Assembly: GCA_964415195.1 (NCBI GenBank)
Contig: CAYPYD010000001.1
Location: 1-64,000, forward strand
DNA: 64,000 nt
From: WTXA01 sp964415195
GTDB lineage: Bacteria; Bacillota; TC1
Direction of reading: 5' to 3'
Shown here: one piece after another, positions 37,084-45,681 of the stretch
Layout of the letters: every line of letters begins with the position of its first letter
Numbering within the stretch: the stretch's first letter is position 1
Notes under the pieces: model-generated
What the model was told of the DNA's origin: nothing
The model's database searches: none
The model's input: only the letters and a program-made list of their open reading frames with translations
Made by a program: the position numbers and the translations under genes

Positions 37084-37569
37084 ATGATAGAAAAAATATT
37101 AAGAATTATTAAGTACATTATTTTAATAAGTATATTAATCTATAGCCTTATTATACTTTCAATATTCATACTACCTTTATTGAAATTCAATCCATTAAGT
37201 GTAAACAACAAGGATATGCTACCAAATTATACTGTTGGAAGTTTAGTCCTTTTGAAGGAGATTGATGTAACAAAACTCTATACTGATGATGTAATTGCTT
37301 ATACTTCAAGTGATAATAAATATGGTTATGATATAAGTAGAATTGTTGATAAGAATATTGAAAAAAGACTATTCGAAATTAAAGGTGACAATAGTAAGAT
37401 AAAGTCTGAAATTACTTATGTTAGCATATTGGGAAAAGTAGTTTATGATGTTCCTTATTTAGGATATATAAATAATTTTATTAGTGAGACTAAAGGAAAG
37501 ATAATTTCTTCGGCTATTATATTAGGACTTCTGGTTGTTCCATATCTGATTAAATTTTTATTAGATTAA
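37084..37569 (+). CDS. Signal-peptidase-I-like protein lacking the catalytic residues
   Basis: 161 aa. N-terminal helix (about 8-35) and C-terminal helix (about 140-158) flank an extracellular part that follows the SipW-like layout: the box normally written SGSMEP, then GSLVLLK, an RIV segment normally preceded by His, KGDNS, LGKVVYDVPYLGY. At the box the residues are NNKDMLP, so the nucleophile Ser is Asp, and the usual THRI is ISRI, so His is Ser. Both catalytic residues appear lost, which suggests a pseudo-protease. Two starts (GTG 37081, ATG 37084) are possible after GAGAGG. Confidence 0.7.
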   Translation: MIEKILRIIKYIILISILIYSLIILSIFILPLLKFNPLSVNNKDMLPNYTVGSLVLLKEIDVTKLYTDDVIAYTSSDNKYGYDISRIVDKNIEKRLFEIKGDNSKIKSEITYVSILGKVVYDVPYLGYINNFISETKGKIISSAIILGLLVVPYLIKFLLD

Positions 37570-37583
37570 TACAAGATTATTTT

Positions 37584-37622
37584 AATCACCAATTTAAGTT
37601 TATACTAATTGGTGATTTTTAT
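37584..37622 (+). terminator. Terminator before the HD gene
   Basis: Stem AATCACCAATT / AATTGGTGATT with a 12-base loop and T run. Confidence 0.8.
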
Positions 37623-37646
37623 TTGTACAGTTAATAACAGATAAAT

Positions 37647-37657
37647 TATGATATAAT
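37647..37657 (+). promoter_or_regulatory. Extended -10 promoter of the HD gene
   Basis: TATGATATAAT; no good -35 is seen. Confidence 0.5.
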
Positions 37658-37689
37658 ATGATGAAGTTATTAGAAATTAGGAGAAAAGC

Positions 37690-38271
37690 ATGGAAAACAA
37701 AGATAGATTTATACAAATTTACAAGGAATTAATTACAAGAGAAGGCAGCGACAAGCTATTGGAATATCTGGAAAAATCAGATTTTTTTACAGCCCCAGCT
37801 AGCACCAGATTCCATGGTTGCTATCCAGGTGGTCTTGTGGAACACAGTTTGAATGTATATGATTGTCTAAAGGATTATATGAGTAGACCTAGAGTAAAGG
37901 AACTTTATAATGTTGAAGCAAGTGAGGAATCAATTGCCATAGTAGCTCTGCTACACGATCTATGCAAGGTTAACTGCTATAAACCAGGTAGTAGAAATGT
38001 AAAAGGCGCAGATGGGGTTTGGCAACAAGTGCCCTCTTATGATTATATTGACAACTTACCTTATGGTCATGGAGAAAAATCGGTCTATATTATAAATGGA
38101 TTTTTAAGACTGAGTAGAGATGAAGCATTTGCTATCCGTTTCCACATGGGCTTTTCTGGAATTGAAGATAAGCGAATGATAAGTAATGCTATGGAAAAAT
38201 TCCCACTATCTTTAGCACTTGTAACTGCTGATATGGAGGCAACATTTTTCCTGGAGAAAAATAAAATTTAA
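37690..38271 (+). CDS. HD-domain hydrolase
   Basis: 193 aa. Metal-dependent phosphohydrolase of the HD superfamily: GGLVEHSLNVYD (first His), ALLHDLCKVNCY (HD pair), YGHGEKS and a late Asp in VTADMEAT. Proteins of this type resemble the HD part of YhaM-like exonucleases, but no OB domain is present here and the substrate is unknown. SD TAGGAG. Single-gene unit by its flanks. Confidence 0.85.
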   Translation: MENKDRFIQIYKELITREGSDKLLEYLEKSDFFTAPASTRFHGCYPGGLVEHSLNVYDCLKDYMSRPRVKELYNVEASEESIAIVALLHDLCKVNCYKPGSRNVKGADGVWQQVPSYDYIDNLPYGHGEKSVYIINGFLRLSRDEAFAIRFHMGFSGIEDKRMISNAMEKFPLSLALVTADMEATFFLEKNKI

Positions 38272-38419
38272 CGAATTTGGTTTAAAAGGTATTCTTATTT
38301 AAGAAAATTTCTTTAAATAATTTGGTCTAAAACAAGGGGGTGGTTTTCGAATCATTCCTTTGTTTGTTTTCATATGGTATTATGTAGATAATATATTTAT
38401 TATAGGAAGGGTGATCATA

Positions 38420-38950
38420 ATGAATATCTGGCATGATATGCCTAAAGATAGGATAAAAAGCAATGATTTTACAGCTGTCATAGAAATACCCAAAGGTAGC
38501 AAGGCAAAATATGAAATGGATAAAGCAACAGGTATGTTAAAACTTGATAGAGTTCTTTATACATCTACTCATTATCCTGCTAACTATGGTTTTATACCGT
38601 TAACCTATGGTTTTGATAATGATCCTTTGGACGTTCTTGTCTTATGTTCCGAGGCTATTGGATCTATGACTCTTGTTAGATGTTACCCTATAGGTGTAAT
38701 AATTATGGAAGACCAAGGTTACAAGGATGAAAAAGTAATTGCAATTCCATTTGATGATCCTATGTATAACAATTATCAAAACATAAATGAACTTCCTCAA
38801 CATATGTTTGATGAAATGAGTCATTTCTTTACAGTATATAAAACATTAGAAGGTAAAGAAACAGCACTTATCGGAATTAAGGGCAAGGATGAAGCAATCA
38901 GACTTATAGAGGAGTGTATCGAAGGCTACAAAATACATTTTAATAAGTAA
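38420..38950 (+). CDS. ppa: Inorganic pyrophosphatase, family I
   Basis: 176 aa. Hydrolyses PPi, driving biosynthetic reactions such as those of GlmU and the tRNA synthetases. Family I signature DNDPLDVL with the metal Asp residues, plus IPKGSKAKYE and YPANYGFIP. ATG 38420 is chosen after GGAAGGGTG; 20 further in-frame codons upstream have no support. The 148-base gap before it holds no clear structure. Confidence 0.95.
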   Translation: MNIWHDMPKDRIKSNDFTAVIEIPKGSKAKYEMDKATGMLKLDRVLYTSTHYPANYGFIPLTYGFDNDPLDVLVLCSEAIGSMTLVRCYPIGVIIMEDQGYKDEKVIAIPFDDPMYNNYQNINELPQHMFDEMSHFFTVYKTLEGKETALIGIKGKDEAIRLIEECIEGYKIHFNK

Positions 38951-39008
38951 ATTATTATACACTAACTATTAACATAAAAATATTCAATAATATAATAAAG
39001 GCTCCTTA

Positions 39009-39038
39009 TTGTAAAGTCCTTCAACTACTTGCTATACT
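39009..39038 (+). promoter_or_regulatory. Promoter of the ECF-S / TudS-like pair
   Basis: TTGTAA (39009-39014), 18 bases, TATACT (39033-39038) with TGC before it (extended -10). Confidence 0.6.
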
Positions 39039-39067
39039 TAAGTAAATGAAAAGGAGCTGATTATTAA

Positions 39068-39670
39068 ATGAAAAAAATCTTAACTACAAAAACTCTTATT
39101 CTTATAGCTGTAGGTGTAGTATTCAATATTGTGCTAGCCTTACTTGGCAATACTGTTGGTGGAGGTATATTATTCCTTGATACAGTTGGAACAATATTCA
39201 TCGCAGCCTTCCTAGGACCAATTCCAGGAATACTTACAGGTGTTTTAACTAACCTAATAAACGGTGTAATCATTGGACCAACAGAAATTCCATTCTTACT
39301 AGTAAATGGTGTGATTGGTCTAATTGTAGGTTTAATTGCACAAAAACAAAAGAATTTCAATTTACCAATAGCTATTATTGTTGGTTTGATATTATCAATT
39401 GTCGCACCATTAATCGGGACACCAATTGCTATCTTCCTATTTGGTGGCTTAACAGGATCTGGTATGGATTTTATGGTAATATGGTTAAAAACCTCAGGCC
39501 AAAATCTATTTTCATCAGTCTTTCTAACAAAAATTGTAAATAATCTTGTTGATAAGATTGGTTCAGCTCTATTAGTATTCCTAGTGCTAAAAGCTTTACC
39601 ATATTCAATAATTAAAGATTCAATCCTTGATAAGCTTATTGCAGAAAAATCAAATAGTAAGGGGAAATAA
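39068..39670 (+). CDS. ECF transporter S component (CD3073-like)
   Basis: 200 aa, five to six helices, substrate-binding subunit of an energy-coupling-factor importer. GGGILFLDTVGTIFIAAFLG and GILTGVLTNLI are typical of ECF-S proteins that use shared AT and T subunits encoded elsewhere. SD AAAGGAG is 11 bases before the ATG. It is followed by a TudS-related gene, as in C. difficile CD3073-CD3072, so the substrate may be a thio-compound, but that is inference. Confidence 0.85.
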   Translation: MKKILTTKTLILIAVGVVFNIVLALLGNTVGGGILFLDTVGTIFIAAFLGPIPGILTGVLTNLINGVIIGPTEIPFLLVNGVIGLIVGLIAQKQKNFNLPIAIIVGLILSIVAPLIGTPIAIFLFGGLTGSGMDFMVIWLKTSGQNLFSSVFLTKIVNNLVDKIGSALLVFLVLKALPYSIIKDSILDKLIAEKSNSKGK

Positions 39671-39671
39671 A

Positions 39672-40205
39672 TTGTCTAGTATAGCCTTTATAAGCCATTG
39701 CTTATTAAATAATCTATCAAAAGTTGAAGCCTTTGAAAACAAGAATAAAGTTTTGATTAAATTCCTTTTAGAAAATGATGTGGAAATTATACAAATGCCA
39801 TGTCCGGAATTTACTTTATATGGCGGAAGACGCTTTGGTCAAGTAAAGGAACAATACGACACACCATTTTTTAAAAAACATTGTTCAATGCTTATTGAAC
39901 CTTTGATTCAGCAAATGGAGGAATACAAAAGAAATGGACACAATATAATAGGTGTCTTAGCAATAAAAGGTAGTCCAAGCTGTGGCTACCTGCATACAGT
40001 ATCAGGTCCAAAATGGTCTGGAGAAATTAAAGACAATTCAATTGAGTTATTAAAGGATGTTAAACTAATTGAAGGTCCTGGTGTATTCATGGATGAATTA
40101 TCAAAAAAGCTACCTGATGATATATTAATTCTAGAAGTAGATGAAGGTGACATTGAGACAACAATTATAAAATATCAAAAGATATTTAAAAAAAGTAGTA
40201 TATAG
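39672..40205 (+). CDS. TudS-related putative desulfidase (CD3072-like, DUF523 relative)
   Basis: 177 aa. Three separated cysteines in HCLLNN, MPCPE and GSPSCGY are the pattern that holds a [4Fe-4S] cluster in TudS (thiouracil desulfidase). Start TTG 39672 after AAGGGG, directly after the stop of the ECF-S gene, so the pair is one operon and ends at a terminator. The likely job is removal of sulfur from an imported thiolated compound; the compound is unknown. Confidence 0.8.
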   Translation: MSSIAFISHCLLNNLSKVEAFENKNKVLIKFLLENDVEIIQMPCPEFTLYGGRRFGQVKEQYDTPFFKKHCSMLIEPLIQQMEEYKRNGHNIIGVLAIKGSPSCGYLHTVSGPKWSGEIKDNSIELLKDVKLIEGPGVFMDELSKKLPDDILILEVDEGDIETTIIKYQKIFKKSSI

Positions 40206-40212
40206 AATACAA

Positions 40213-40243
40213 AAACAGGCGTGTGAAGCATGTCTGTTTTTTT
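40213..40243 (+). terminator. Terminator after the TudS-like gene
   Basis: Stem AAACAGGCGTG / CATGTCTGTTT (two G-T pairs), loop TGAAG, T run. Confidence 0.8.
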
Positions 40244-40258
40244 ATGTAAAAATTAGTA

Positions 40259-40286
40259 TTGCATATAGACTGATATATGGTAGAAT
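40259..40286 (+). promoter_or_regulatory. Promoter of the permease gene
   Basis: TTGCAT (40259-40264), 16 bases, TAGAAT (40281-40286). It leaves a leader of about 170 bases. Confidence 0.55.
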
Positions 40287-40369
40287 TATATAAAATGTAC
40301 ATAATTTACCTGATACTCTATATTAAATAATAATAGCAACAATTTGGTATTTTTGTCATGCAATGTAAG

Positions 40370-40414
40370 AGTTATAGATGGATGTGAAACATCTAATCAT
40401 TACAGAGCATTGAC
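40370..40414 (+). other. Possible structured leader before the permease
   Basis: Within the 170-base leader CAATG / CATTG and TGTAA / TTACA can pair around a small AGATG / CATCT hairpin. No known riboswitch family or T-box motif is recognised. A frame of 64 codons that crosses this leader looks non-coding. Confidence 0.3.
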
Positions 40415-40464
40415 GATTATAAATGGACTGTATAGACCAAATTTATTTGAGAAAGGTGAAAAGA

Positions 40465-41847
40465 ATGGAACAAGGATTAACAAAAAAATACGGCCTATTT
40501 ACAGCAATCGCCATGGTTGTTGGAATCGTAATCGGTAGCGGTGTTTTCTTTAAGGCAGAGAAAATACTAGTGGCAACCGGAGGAGATCTACCACTAGGTA
40601 TATTAGGATGGATTATCGGTGGTATTATCATGATGGCATGTGCCTATACCTTTGCTATAATGGCAACTAGATATGAGTACGTAAACGGTGTAGTTGACTA
40701 TGCTGAAGCAACACTAGGAAAGAATTACGCATATTATGTTGGTTGGTTTATGGCACTTATTTATTATCCTACTCTAACCTCAGTGTTAGCTTGGGTATCA
40801 GCTAGATTCGTAGGAGTACTATTAGGCTGGGATATTGTCGGAGCGCAAACAATGGTATTAGCAGGATTTTTCCTAGTAGCTAGTTATGCTTTGAACGCAC
40901 TATCACCAGTACTAGCTGGAAAATTCCAAGTATCAGCAACTGTAATCAAATTGATTCCATTGTCATTAATGGCAATCATTGGAACAATTGTTGGATTAAC
41001 AAATGGAATGACAGTAACAAACTTTACTACAGTAGTAGAAAACGTAGACCCACTAAAAGGCCTATTTACTGCAGTAGTAGCAACAGCATTCGCCTATGAA
41101 GGCTGGATAATTGCAACAAGCATCAATGCAGAACTAAGAGACTCAAAGAAAAACCTACCAAAAGCTTTAGTTTTAGGTTCTTTCATTGTAATTACTGTAT
41201 ATATCCTATACTACATCGGACTTGCTGGAGCAGTAACAAACGAAGTAATGATGGCTGGCGGACAAGATGGTGCAAAAATTGCCTTCTCTACAATCTTCAC
41301 AAACGTTGGCGGCACTTTATTATTCGTATTCATTATCATTTCTTGCTTAGGAACATTGAATGGCCTAATGCTAGGTTGTGTAAGAGGCATGTACTCTATC
41401 GCAGCTAGAAATGAAGGACCTAAAGTAGAAGCTATGAGTCAAATAGACAAAGCAACAAACATCCCAAGCAACTCAGCTATTTTTGGCTTGCTTCTAAGTG
41501 CTGCATGGTTAGTGTATTTCTATGGTGCTAATCTTACAGACCCTTGGTTTGGTGGATTTGGAGTTTTCAACTTCAATTTTGACTCATCAGAAATTCCTAT
41601 TGTAACAATTTATGCTTTATACATTCCAATATTTGTTGCAATGATAATAAAAGAAAAAGATCTTACAGCTTGGAAACGTTTTATTGTTCCGATTATAGCT
41701 GTTTTTGGATGCTTATTCATGGTAGTAGCAGCATACTACTCACATGGTATGGAAAAAATACTTGGTTATCTTTTAGTATTTGCAGTAATCATGATAATTG
41801 GTGTATTTGTAAAAGGTGGCAAAGGAAAAGAACTTTTCAAAAAATAA
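40465..41847 (+). CDS. APC-superfamily amino acid permease
   Basis: 460 aa with about 12 helices. The start LTKKYGLFTAIAMVVGIVIGSGVFFKAEK is the classic substrate-binding turn of APC carriers (GIVIGSG). It most resembles SteT/LAT-like exchangers or related permeases; the substrate cannot be told. ATG 40465 follows GAAAGGTG; the frame is open 14 codons upstream without SD. It ends at a strong terminator. Confidence 0.9.
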   Translation: MEQGLTKKYGLFTAIAMVVGIVIGSGVFFKAEKILVATGGDLPLGILGWIIGGIIMMACAYTFAIMATRYEYVNGVVDYAEATLGKNYAYYVGWFMALIYYPTLTSVLAWVSARFVGVLLGWDIVGAQTMVLAGFFLVASYALNALSPVLAGKFQVSATVIKLIPLSLMAIIGTIVGLTNGMTVTNFTTVVENVDPLKGLFTAVVATAFAYEGWIIATSINAELRDSKKNLPKALVLGSFIVITVYILYYIGLAGAVTNEVMMAGGQDGAKIAFSTIFTNVGGTLLFVFIIISCLGTLNGLMLGCVRGMYSIAARNEGPKVEAMSQIDKATNIPSNSAIFGLLLSAAWLVYFYGANLTDPWFGGFGVFNFNFDSSEIPIVTIYALYIPIFVAMIIKEKDLTAWKRFIVPIIAVFGCLFMVVAAYYSHGMEKILGYLLVFAVIMIIGVFVKGGKGKELFKK

Positions 41848-41873
41848 TCAAATAATAGTTTAGTTATTTATTA

Positions 41874-41912
41874 GTACACCTCGGATATTAACATTCGAGG
41901 TGTACTTTTTTT
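41874..41912 (+). terminator. Terminator after the permease
   Basis: Perfect ten-bp stem GTACACCTCG / CGAGGTGTAC, 12-base loop, seven T. Confidence 0.9.
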
Positions 41913-41916
41913 AGTC

Positions 41917-41927
41917 TATGATATAAT
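41917..41927 (+). promoter_or_regulatory. Extended -10 promoter of tilS
   Basis: TATGATATAAT right after the permease terminator, 30 bases before tilS. Confidence 0.5.
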
Positions 41928-41957
41928 TATAATGAATGCTAAGAAAGTGTGTGTACA

Positions 41958-43337
41958 ATGGAAGAACAGTTTTTAAAAAATATAAATGAAAAAACAGATA
42001 TCAGACCTGGTGATAGAATATTAGTAGCTGTCTCAGGTGGGATGGACTCTGTCCTTCTTCTATACTTACTTAATAAGTACAAGAAAGAACTTGGAATTCA
42101 AATAGAAGCAGCACACATCAACCACATGTTAAGATCAAAAGAAAGTGATAAGGATCAACAACTAGTCAATGATTTATGCAAGGAGTGGTCAATACCTTTC
42201 CATACGATTAGCATAAATGTCAAAAAAATATCAAAAACCAATAAATGGTCAATTGAAGAAGGGGCCAGAAAATTAAGATATGAATATTTAGAATCTCTTA
42301 GAGAGCAATTTGCTTTTACAAAAATTGCTGTAGCTCACCATCACAAGGACCAAGCAGAAACTATACTGATGCATCTCATAAGAGGAACAGGAGCTGAAGG
42401 TCTAAGAGGGATGTTCATAGATAAGAACAATATAATAAGACCTCTACTTAATATCACTAGAGAGGATATAGAAGAAAAAGTAATTGAACTAAAGCTTGAA
42501 TATAGAACAGATAAAAGTAATTTACAAACTATACATACAAGAAATAAGATTAGATTAAAGCTTTTACCTATTCTGAAGAAATATAATCCGCAAATTGAAA
42601 ATAATCTAGTTAAAACTGGCGAAATAATTAGAGAAGATAATAACTTCATCGAATCAGAAGTTGTTAAATATTATCACAAATATATAGAACATGAAGATCA
42701 ATACTTAATAATCAACGAAAAGATAACAGAACTACATCTGGCCATTAGAAGAAGATTACTGATAAAAGCCTATAAGGAACTAAGTCATATGTATTTAGAA
42801 TATAAATTTGTAGAGCAAGCTGATGATTATATAAAAAAAGAACAAAACAAGCAAAATAAAAAACTTGGACTACCAAATGGAATAAATCTATATAGAAATA
42901 AAAAAGGCTTTATCTTAGATATAAGAAAGAAAAAAACTGATATACATCTATCGGAAGAACTTTTAATAGAAAAACCAGGACAATATGAGTTTTCTGGTAA
43001 TCATTTAACCTTAGAGATTATTACTGAAATACTAACGAAGTACACCTATATAAAAAGAGACACAGATGAAGGTTATGTGGATTTTGATAAATTAACTTGG
43101 CCATTAAAGGTAAGAAATAGAAAACCCGGAGATAGATTCTTGGTTATAGGGGATAAAAGTGAAAGGAAGTTAAAAAAACTATTTATAGATAGAGGTATAG
43201 AAGCGGGAATTAGAGATGAATTGCCCTTAATTTTTACTAAAGATGATAAATTAGTATTCATACCTGGTTTAGGAATTAGTGATTTATTTAAAATTGATGA
43301 TAATACTGTAACAATTTTGCACTTTTCTTATATATAA
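41958..43337 (+). CDS. tilS: tRNA(Ile)-lysidine synthetase
   Basis: 459 aa. Converts C34 of tRNA-Ile(CAU) to lysidine so that it reads AUA, a codon very common in this genome. PP-loop SGGMDS at 26-31, AHHHKDQAETILMHLIRGTGAEGL, then TilS substrate-binding and C-terminal domains. ATG 41958 fits the family; only weak SD is visible. Followed by ftsH without the hprT gene that often sits between them. Confidence 0.95.
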   Translation: MEEQFLKNINEKTDIRPGDRILVAVSGGMDSVLLLYLLNKYKKELGIQIEAAHINHMLRSKESDKDQQLVNDLCKEWSIPFHTISINVKKISKTNKWSIEEGARKLRYEYLESLREQFAFTKIAVAHHHKDQAETILMHLIRGTGAEGLRGMFIDKNNIIRPLLNITREDIEEKVIELKLEYRTDKSNLQTIHTRNKIRLKLLPILKKYNPQIENNLVKTGEIIREDNNFIESEVVKYYHKYIEHEDQYLIINEKITELHLAIRRRLLIKAYKELSHMYLEYKFVEQADDYIKKEQNKQNKKLGLPNGINLYRNKKGFILDIRKKKTDIHLSEELLIEKPGQYEFSGNHLTLEIITEILTKYTYIKRDTDEGYVDFDKLTWPLKVRNRKPGDRFLVIGDKSERKLKKLFIDRGIEAGIRDELPLIFTKDDKLVFIPGLGISDLFKIDDNTVTILHFSYI

Positions 43338-43407
43338 AATTGTAATGAAAATTCAGATATGTTAAAATGATAAAAGCAGTTCTATGCGCTGTAAAGGAGA
43401 TAAGGAT

Positions 43408-45216
43408 TTGAAAGAAAACATAAAAAGAATAATAATTGGATTGATGATTACTGGCTTGATTATCTTAACATTTATATTCTACAACGGAGAAAACAAGGTA
43501 GAGATAAAGAGTAGTTTCTTAGAATTCAGTCAAATGGCTGAAAGAGGAGAGATAGATAAAGCCGAAGTTAGTGTAGTAGATAATAGCAAAGTTGTGGTAA
43601 GTTGGGAGACCAATGTTGATAAGAGTAAGAATTATGTCTTTGAAGACAATGTCAACTTAATCAATGATGCGGTTACTCAAGTAGCTAAGGATAACAATAT
43701 AGCTTTGCAAACTAGTAGTGTAAGTAGTGTGAATGTCTTTGGAATAATAAACATATTGCTTGTTGGAGGAGTATTTGTATTCGTCCTATTTATGATTTTC
43801 AATAAAAATAGTGGCGGTTCTGGGGCTATGCAATTTGGCAAAAGCAAAGCGAAATTAGCCAGTGAAGATGTAGCTAACAATACTACTTTTAAAGATGTTG
43901 CTGGAATAGACGAAGTAAAAGAAGAACTACAAGAAATCATCGAATTCTTGAAAAACCCAGCCAAGTTTACTAGATTTGGTGCCAAAATACCTAAAGGGGT
44001 CCTACTATCAGGAGCACCTGGTACAGGTAAGACTTTAGTAGCCAAAGCAGTAGCTGGAGAAGCAAATGTACCATTTTATGCAATAAGTGGATCTGAATTT
44101 GTGGAACTTTATGTAGGTGTTGGTGCTTCAAGAGTTAGAGACTTATTTGATAGAGCAAAAAAATCATCACCATGTATAGTATTTATAGACGAGATTGATG
44201 CAGTAGGTCGTCAAAGAGGTGCGGGTGTCGGTGGTGGACATGATGAAAGAGAACAAACCTTAAATCAACTGTTGGTTGAAATGGATGGTTTTGAAAATAA
44301 TGAGGCAATAATTGTCATGGCTGCAACAAATAGACCTGATATTCTAGACTCTGCACTATTAAGACCAGGCAGATTTGACAGACAAATTTTCATATCTGCG
44401 CCGGATGTTAAGGGCAGAGAAGAAATTTTGATAATACATAGCAAAAACAAGCCATTAGCTGATGATGTTGATCTGAAGATAATCGCAAAGAGGACTCCAG
44501 GATTCAATGGTGCTGATTTGGCCAATATAATTAATGAGGCAGCTTTACTTGCTGTTAGAAAAAATGAAGTAAAGATTTCTATGGAAAGTGTTGAACAGGC
44601 CATAGAAAGAGAAATTGCCGGACCTGAAAAGAAAAGCAAGGTGATGAATGACAAGGAAAGAAAATTAATAGCCTTCCATGAAACAGGTCATGCGGTTACG
44701 AGTTATTTCCTTGATAATACTGATCCAGTACATAAGATATCCATTATCCCAAGAGGCTTGGCTGGAGGATACACCCTAACCTTGCCAGATGAAGATAAGA
44801 ACTATATAACTAAAAACGATATGTTAGACAGTGTATGTTTATTACTTGGCGGAAGAATTGCCGAAGAGTTGGAATTAGGTGATATTAGCACTGGTGCTTC
44901 AAATGATTTAGAAAGAGCATCTGCTATAATAAGAAACATGATTACTGTTTATGGTATGACTGATGAATTAGGTGCATTAACTTACGGACACAAGTCTGGA
45001 GAAGTATTCCTAGGTAGAGATTTTGTAAAAGAGAAGAACTATTCCGAAGAAATTGCAGCTAAGATTGACAACACATCTAAAAAATACATGGATATGTGCT
45101 ATGAGAAAACTAAGAGTATCTTGATGGCCCATAGAGAAAAATTAACCAAAGTAGCCGAAAAATTAATGGTGCAGGAAGTATTAAGCAGAGATGAATTTGA
45201 GGCTTTAATGGAATAA
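43408..45216 (+). CDS. ftsH: ATP-dependent zinc metalloprotease FtsH
   Basis: 602 aa. Two membrane helices (about 5-24 and 108-130) around an extracellular domain, AAA+ module with Walker A GAPGTGKT (Lys208), Walker B FIDEIDAVG and SRH, and M41 protease with HETGH (424-428; most family members have HEAGH). Degrades membrane and regulatory proteins. TTG 43408 is chosen because AAGGAG lies eight bases upstream; ATG 43384 would place the SD inside the gene. Confidence 0.96.
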   Translation: MKENIKRIIIGLMITGLIILTFIFYNGENKVEIKSSFLEFSQMAERGEIDKAEVSVVDNSKVVVSWETNVDKSKNYVFEDNVNLINDAVTQVAKDNNIALQTSSVSSVNVFGIINILLVGGVFVFVLFMIFNKNSGGSGAMQFGKSKAKLASEDVANNTTFKDVAGIDEVKEELQEIIEFLKNPAKFTRFGAKIPKGVLLSGAPGTGKTLVAKAVAGEANVPFYAISGSEFVELYVGVGASRVRDLFDRAKKSSPCIVFIDEIDAVGRQRGAGVGGGHDEREQTLNQLLVEMDGFENNEAIIVMAATNRPDILDSALLRPGRFDRQIFISAPDVKGREEILIIHSKNKPLADDVDLKIIAKRTPGFNGADLANIINEAALLAVRKNEVKISMESVEQAIEREIAGPEKKSKVMNDKERKLIAFHETGHAVTSYFLDNTDPVHKISIIPRGLAGGYTLTLPDEDKNYITKNDMLDSVCLLLGGRIAEELELGDISTGASNDLERASAIIRNMITVYGMTDELGALTYGHKSGEVFLGRDFVKEKNYSEEIAAKIDNTSKKYMDMCYEKTKSILMAHREKLTKVAEKLMVQEVLSRDEFEALME

Positions 45217-45238
45217 TCTTTTAAGAAAGGGAGATAGC

Positions 45239-45658
45239 ATGGAAAAGACATTTGTAATGTTGAAATCTGATGGATTGAAAAGAGGTTTGCTAGGTGAGGT
45301 TCTTGGTCGTATTGAGAAAAAGGGCTATAAAGTATTAGCACTTAAAATTCAAAATTTGACTAAAGATCAATTAGATAAACACTATTATGAGCATTTAGAC
45401 AGACCATATTTTCCGTCTTTAGTTGAGTATTTGACTTCTGGTCCTGTTGTTCACATGGTTATTGGGGGAGATAACGTGATTTCAGGAATTCGTAAGTTAA
45501 ATGGAGCTACAGACCCGGAGAAGGCAGAAATGGGCAGTGTGAGAGGTGACTTAGCCGTTAATATGACTAAGAACTTGATACACGCTTCTGATTCTTTAGA
45601 AAATGCTGAAAGAGAAATTGGTCTTTATTTCAGCGATGATGAAATTGTTCAATATTAA
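45239..45658 (+). CDS. ndk: Nucleoside diphosphate kinase
   Basis: 139 aa. Exchanges the gamma phosphate between NTPs and NDPs through a phospho-His; His115 lies in NLIHASDSLENAEREI. Other motifs: FVMLKSDGLKRGL, RPYFPSLVEYLTSGP, RKLNGATDPEKAEMGSVRGD (usually RxxxGaTdP). Good SD GGGAGA. Placed between ftsH and fhs. Confidence 0.95.
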   Translation: MEKTFVMLKSDGLKRGLLGEVLGRIEKKGYKVLALKIQNLTKDQLDKHYYEHLDRPYFPSLVEYLTSGPVVHMVIGGDNVISGIRKLNGATDPEKAEMGSVRGDLAVNMTKNLIHASDSLENAEREIGLYFSDDEIVQY

Positions 45659-45681
45659 TAAATATAAAAGGAGTGTTCAAA

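Noticed and set aside
39000..39058. GGCTCCTT / AAGGAGCT pairing that would hide the SD of the ECF-S gene
   Set aside because: The likely promoter (39009-39038) starts transcription near 39045, after the left arm, so the RNA would not contain both arms.
40344..40538. 64-codon frame before the permease
   Set aside because: No SD, it overlaps the permease start in another frame and its composition is that of a leader.
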